Both the position numbers and the translations under genes were made by a program. From Beroe ovata (lineage: Eukaryota; Ctenophora; Nuda; Beroida; Beroidae), in contig CAMPET010000017.1 of NCBI GenBank assembly GCA_946803715.1, positions 93,687-155,364 on the forward strand: DNA of 61,678 nt. Reading direction: 5' to 3'. The notes under the pieces are model-generated. The model had not been told where the DNA came from, made no database searches, and saw only the letters and a list, made by a program, of their open reading frames with translations. Positions 57,201 through 61,678 of the stretch are shown here, piece by piece. Numbering within the stretch: the first letter of the stretch is position 1; each line of letters opens with the position of its first letter.

Positions 57201-60200
57201 CAATCATTGAGGGATAAGCATTATTAAAAAATCAGATGTTGACTGAATTCCTGCACCAGTATACCTACTGACATCAGTCCCATCTTTCCACATGATGTTC
57301 TATTACCTCTGGGACGAAGAAGAGGTAGTTGAATCTGATGTCGGAGAAGATATTTGCTGTGACTTGTGCTGTTCCTCTTTCTTCACATGACAGGGTCAGG
57401 TCAACGTATCCTGCAGGTTTTCCTTTGTTAGAGTCGGTCTAAACACGTTATTAACTACTTAACTTTGGGGGGCTAAGGGGGACTTTGGGAAAGTCCCAAG
57501 GATTTCTTAACTTCCCCTAACTACCTTAAGTTTCCCCTAACTACCTTAAGTTTCAATAGTTACTGCCACCCATTTTTAAAAACTCAGAAGTCGGTTTAAA
57601 TTACAAAAAGGACATGATACCTACTCCATAGACTTCGTTTAGTCAAAACGTCTAGCACAGTATGTCTAAAATCTCCATGCTAGCAAAGTTTGCCGAATAC
57701 GATATATAAATTCCCCCGGTAGCACAATTAGCGCGGGGATGGTATCTTGTTAGCGGGTAATTATAGTTGTCGGTGTCACCTGACAGAGCCGGACGTAGGG
57801 AAACTGTCACCATGTCAGATAGACTGGAAAGTCTTTGATACCGCACTTCATTTCCCTTATCATCCTGGAGCGAATGTATCTCTATGCCCTTGCAAAGTGC
57901 CGTGATGGTCATTCGTTGAGATCCATGATCACAGGGTATCTGCAGAGGGAGGGGTTAGGGTGGGTGGAATTGGTAGTTTCCTCTTTGAGGTTATCTGCCG
58001 ACAAATTATCTGTTTAAACCAAGGAACCAGCGCAACTTATATGCTAAAATCCATATCATATTCAATCTTTTAACTTTGGAGAAGCTATACTTCACTCGGT
58101 TCAATTGCTGTTTCAAAAAAGTTTAACATAAAATGCATCATATATATCCTGTTGAAATGTAGGTAACTGATATAAGCTTTATGACAAACTGGTTTCACCA
58201 CTTCTTATTAGCCCTCGCTAGTGTTGACGTACGCCCTATCATAGTGCATGCAATCACCACTAAAAGGTTAAAATTCACTTAACTTATATTCATGAGTTCA
58301 ATGTTAAAAAAGCTTCATCAATAACACGGACTAAACGACTTGAGCTGACACTTCATACTAGCATGATGAAATGTATCAGTTGTTATCACATGGTTAGAGC
58401 TGAACTGACCAGTACGACCATCATATTTTGAACTTGGTATTACCCGGGGGTGCCAGTTAGTAGTGCCCTATCTTTAAAATGATCGACTGCCATTGTTCAA
58501 CAATCAACATACACGTTCATTCTTCCATTGAACCTCATTTATGTTGAACGATGGAAGTTTATGCAAAGCATTAAAATTTTCAACGTTAATCGGGTTGGTA
58601 CAATCACTCCGGAGAATGGAGATAGTCTGGATCGTGCATTACCTGGATAGTGACCGGAGTAGCCGGGTCATTCACAGCTAGGTCCTTGTAGAAAGTCCTA
58701 TCACTCATCTTGAGACCCTCCTCTACCAGACTTTCCACCTCTCGGACACTGCTCTTGTCGGTTGTTGACACCATCTGTGGAGGAATACATGGTGTCATGA
58801 CCGATGCGAGGTGTCATGACCCATGTGGGTGATATGAATTAAAACAGGCTTATCAGCTTAGACTGGACGTAGCGGTAAGCGGTGTCACAATGTGAGTTGT
58901 TGGCACCTAAATGCAACTGAATCAATATATCATTGACTGTATGTTAGAACCACCCCTTTTGAAGTTACCGAAGGACTAATTATTACTCAATTAATTTTTT
59001 CTTGCATTGAAGAACCTAACCATCAACACGGAAACACCTTAGATACTGCGAATTATATAGTTCTAAGAAAAACCATTTACCATTCCCGTGTCTAAGAAAA
59101 AACATTCCCATGTTTCCTATGAGTATCAGTAATGACTATAGCAACCTGCAACATGTAATACTTTAATAGCGGAAGTTCCAGCACATTTCCCCCTCTGGAA
59201 TAGGCCCCTCAATTAAAAAGAAACTCACAAATCCTCCGGTTGCCTCCGCTATTTCATGGTAGATGGCTTGGTCCATCAGCTGGTTTTCCCCACAGAATCC
59301 CGTGAGGACAAAGTCTATCTTGATGCGTTTCTCCGTGGCAGTCTCTATGATGTTCGTCTTCTTCTCTTGCTCCTTGCTACCTGAGGAATGTTGACAATGG
59401 GTGAGATAGCTCATCATTGTCGCTATTTAGTATTACAAGACACTTTTACACATCCCATCACAGACTCTGAGTGACACATTGAAGACAGTTTCTGGAATAG
59501 ATACAAGAATTCAAAATGTTTATCAGTCTGAGATTGACAGGTCTGGAATGTGTGATCTCAATTGATGTCTACCATGCGAGAAGAATGCTCAATTAGATTG
59601 TCAAGAATTACGTTGGCACAGGCAAGCTGCTTCGAATTGCAACATGGGAAACAGTCGGTAGGTATATAAAATCTTCATGAATTGCATTTTATCCAAGTAT
59701 TCAAATCTGTTGCTCTATTCATAACCAATGATAGAATAGGGAGGATGCAATATGGTTTCTTTTTTGTAGTATTAGAGTATTAGACATTATTACAGATGAA
59801 TGAAAGAATCTTCTAAACTCTGTCACTCGAAATTCTCCACGAAAAAGTTTCATCAATTCGTCATAGATTTACTCACTGGCGTCTGTGAAGACGAAAATGT
59901 GTGAGGAGGGATAGCTAGAGTAGATAGCTCTTTCAATAGCAGCTAGCGATAGTTCAGGGCAGTCCTGTCAAGAGTGGTTAAATGGTGGAGAAGAAAAGTT
60001 TCATTGATGAAGGAGCAATGGTCCTTGATAAGGGACCCTTATTTAGAGTAGTGATTGGTATTATGTAGAGAGCTGCACTCACCATTCCGCCACTTGCCCC
60101 GTGATCATTGAGAAAGCCGAGATGTTTAACCAAGTCAGATCCGTTGAAGGAATCAATTGGCGGGTAAAAATCCGGGTCGTTAAATGGAATGAGCACGTAA

Positions 60201-60939
60201 TTTATTTCCTGATCCGATGTCTGTAGATTGGATACAATAGCCACTGACATGTCGTAAATCTGAAAGTGGAAAAGTTTCACCCCTTGAAATTGCTATTGTT
60301 CCATATACATCTTGCAGGATTACTCCCTACCCTCGCTGGCGGGAAATGGAATCAAGTTTGCGCGGCGCCCAAGGTAGGGAAAACCCTACAATATACCACA
60401 TGTACTCTGACTCTCGGGAGAAAGATCTGTTTTAAACCAAGCTCGCCGGTGTAAAGAATTGTTCAAAGGTGTGTGTCTGGAATTCTTATCCCCAGGTGTC
60501 TAAATGATATCTTGTTTTTTTGTGAAAATTGATTTAGAATGTTTGGGAGAAGCCTTTCAATCTTAGGGGAATGATATATCTCCGTCACGAACTTTTCCCA
60601 TGCCAGCTTTTCTAACGTCAAGGACAATTCTGTTCGTTGCTAGACGAATGGAGATGGAATTGCAGTTCTCAGCTCATTGATAAGAAGCCATGATGAAAAT
60701 CCTAGAACTTATTCTAGAAAGTGGTAGCTTTTGTGAGGGGTTTTTACTTTTTTAGTTCTTCATTAACCCTCACCATCATATTTTACCTGGCTGATTTCAG
60801 TGGTCATGTGAGTGGTCGTATCTAGAACAATGGTTAGGGACCGTGCGCTTGTGTTCCTATCCAGACACTCAAACTCACTGAGGTTCGTCCACACACTTCC
60901 TTTGCAAGTTGAGAGTACCATTTTGCTCCCGCAGTGAAC
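54285..60939 (-). CDS. Transmembrane receptor: hemicentin-like VWA, sushi domains, tyrosine-rich tail (5' partial)
   Basis: Nineteen exons join in phase, from 60939-60787, 60259-60083, 59964-59877 and 59380-59229 down to 54694-54526 and 54430-54285 (TGA); at least 833 residues. The first exon ends a sushi module (CKGSVW) and starts a VWA domain (SLTIVLDTTTHM). VWA continues with IFVFTDASSK and IDFVLTGFCG...YHEIAEATGG, close to hemicentin. A ~280-residue hemicentin-like beta region follows, then sushi/CCP modules in exons 56589-56419, 56205-56102 with 56015-55916, 55838-55668, and 55513-55410 with 55325-55235. The membrane helix is in exon 55131-55004 (WWIWIVIAVTAILTITILTV), followed by KGKKKK. 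The tail has DLYE, NPLYSRV, SLIYEEM and AYDYA. Its role is probably cell-surface adhesion or recognition with tyrosine-based signalling or endocytosis. The MIDAS reads DTTTH rather than DTTGS. The signal peptide lies outside the window. Confidence 0.85.
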
Positions 60940-61616
60940 CTGATTGAGAGGTATTGATGTTTTTTTGGTCAGCGGGTTATATTGTCTTATTGTGATGGAA
61001 GCTGTGGATTGGACAGTGGATTTGAAAGCGAGTTCCTATTGGTCGGTTAGCTGAGTGAATGAAAGCAAGTCTTTCATTGGTCGTCATGCCATATTTAATG
61101 TTATTATGCAAGTATTTCGCAGCAATGACAATTTTGATGGATAAAATCGGGCGATTCCCTGGTTCACTGACTAATCCGGACATGTTTTTACCCTTTTGGC
61201 GACTTACTTCCTAATGATGCATTGGAATGTTAGAATATTCTCCCATTCACCAATTAATAAACACCGGCTATGACGCCTATAGGAGGACTTTCGAGGTGAA
61301 GTCTCCGTGAAACGCCCAGATAATATAGTCCTTACAATGGCTGAAGTCCTTCAACAAATGCCCGAGCCAAACTCACAGTTTAGTGAAAACTATAGGTAAT
61401 GATTTACCATAGGGTGAAGTTCCCGTACGCAACATTTCCAGTAACAAGCCGATGTGTCATGTAATAGCGACTCTCATCCTCCGACTTATGTCACGTGACC
61501 GCATTGTGAAAAGTCACATGGTAACGCGTGTGTTACCAAGACTACCACCCGTTCCCATGAAGCAGTGTGGCAAATACTAATAGTCCTGTCACATAGTGAC
61601 TGTACTATGTACAAAA
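60940..61616. other. Intron or 5' flank of the receptor gene
   Basis: The exon at 60939 begins with a proper acceptor (ctcaatcag), so this is intron. No further exon of the gene is evident before the window ends. Confidence 0.5.
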
Positions 61617-61678
61617 CATACACACACACACGTCACACACACACACACACCCACACACACACACACACACGCACAACA
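61617..61678. repeat. CA microsatellite at the window edge
   Basis: (AC)n with CGT, CCC and CGC interruptions runs to the end of the window. Confidence 0.95.

Overview
The window is animal nuclear DNA. It has spliced genes with GT-AG introns of about 70-600 bp (a few of several kb), an axonemal dynein, a NuMA relative, a hemicentin-type VWA/sushi receptor, CA microsatellites, minisatellites, fold-back elements and degenerate CCCTAA arrays. It looks like a compact invertebrate genome from an animal with motile cilia. A sponge or other early-branching lineage would fit, but that placement is a guess. Single N bases at 2754, 4533 and 23103 mark uncertain assembly positions.

Plus strand, left to right. 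1-4.6 kb is mostly gene-free and holds microsatellites and a 5'-truncated LINE tail (2755-3211). 4.62-11.89 kb is the 3' part of an ankyrin-repeat gene whose large introns hold MITE-like elements. 12.4-13.2 kb is a nested GC-rich palindromic element, followed by a short GPCR-like remnant. 14.27-17.16 kb is a one-exon SHOC1 (meiotic XPF-like protein) reading frame. 17.6-18.4 kb is a PH-domain protein exon. 18.80-40.91 kb is one complete-looking axonemal inner-arm dynein heavy chain of the DNAH3/7/12 type, with about 50 exons. 41.98-44.51 kb is a one-exon gene joining a Golgi carbohydrate sulfotransferase to a MINPP1-like histidine-phosphatase domain that has lost catalytic residues.

44.7-46.8 kb is a repeat block: a minisatellite built on TGTCCA/TGGACA, a ~1 kb fold-back element and interstitial telomere-like repeats.

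Minus strand. 51.93-47.51 kb is an 11-exon, 516-residue coiled-coil protein. Its C-terminus carries an EB1-type SxIP motif followed by blocks that match the LGN/Pins-binding tail of NuMA. 60.94-54.29 kb (5' end outside the window) is a 19-exon transmembrane protein with a hemicentin-like VWA domain, sushi repeats, one membrane helix and a tyrosine-rich tail with an NPLY motif.

The genes do not form an operon-like unit; their roles (cilia, meiosis, spindle, glycosaminoglycan modification, cell surface) are independent. The clearest novelties are the sulfotransferase/pseudo-phosphatase fusion, the miniature NuMA with SxIP, a GC-rich palindromic repeat family present at three loci, and two splice-site oddities inside the dynein gene.
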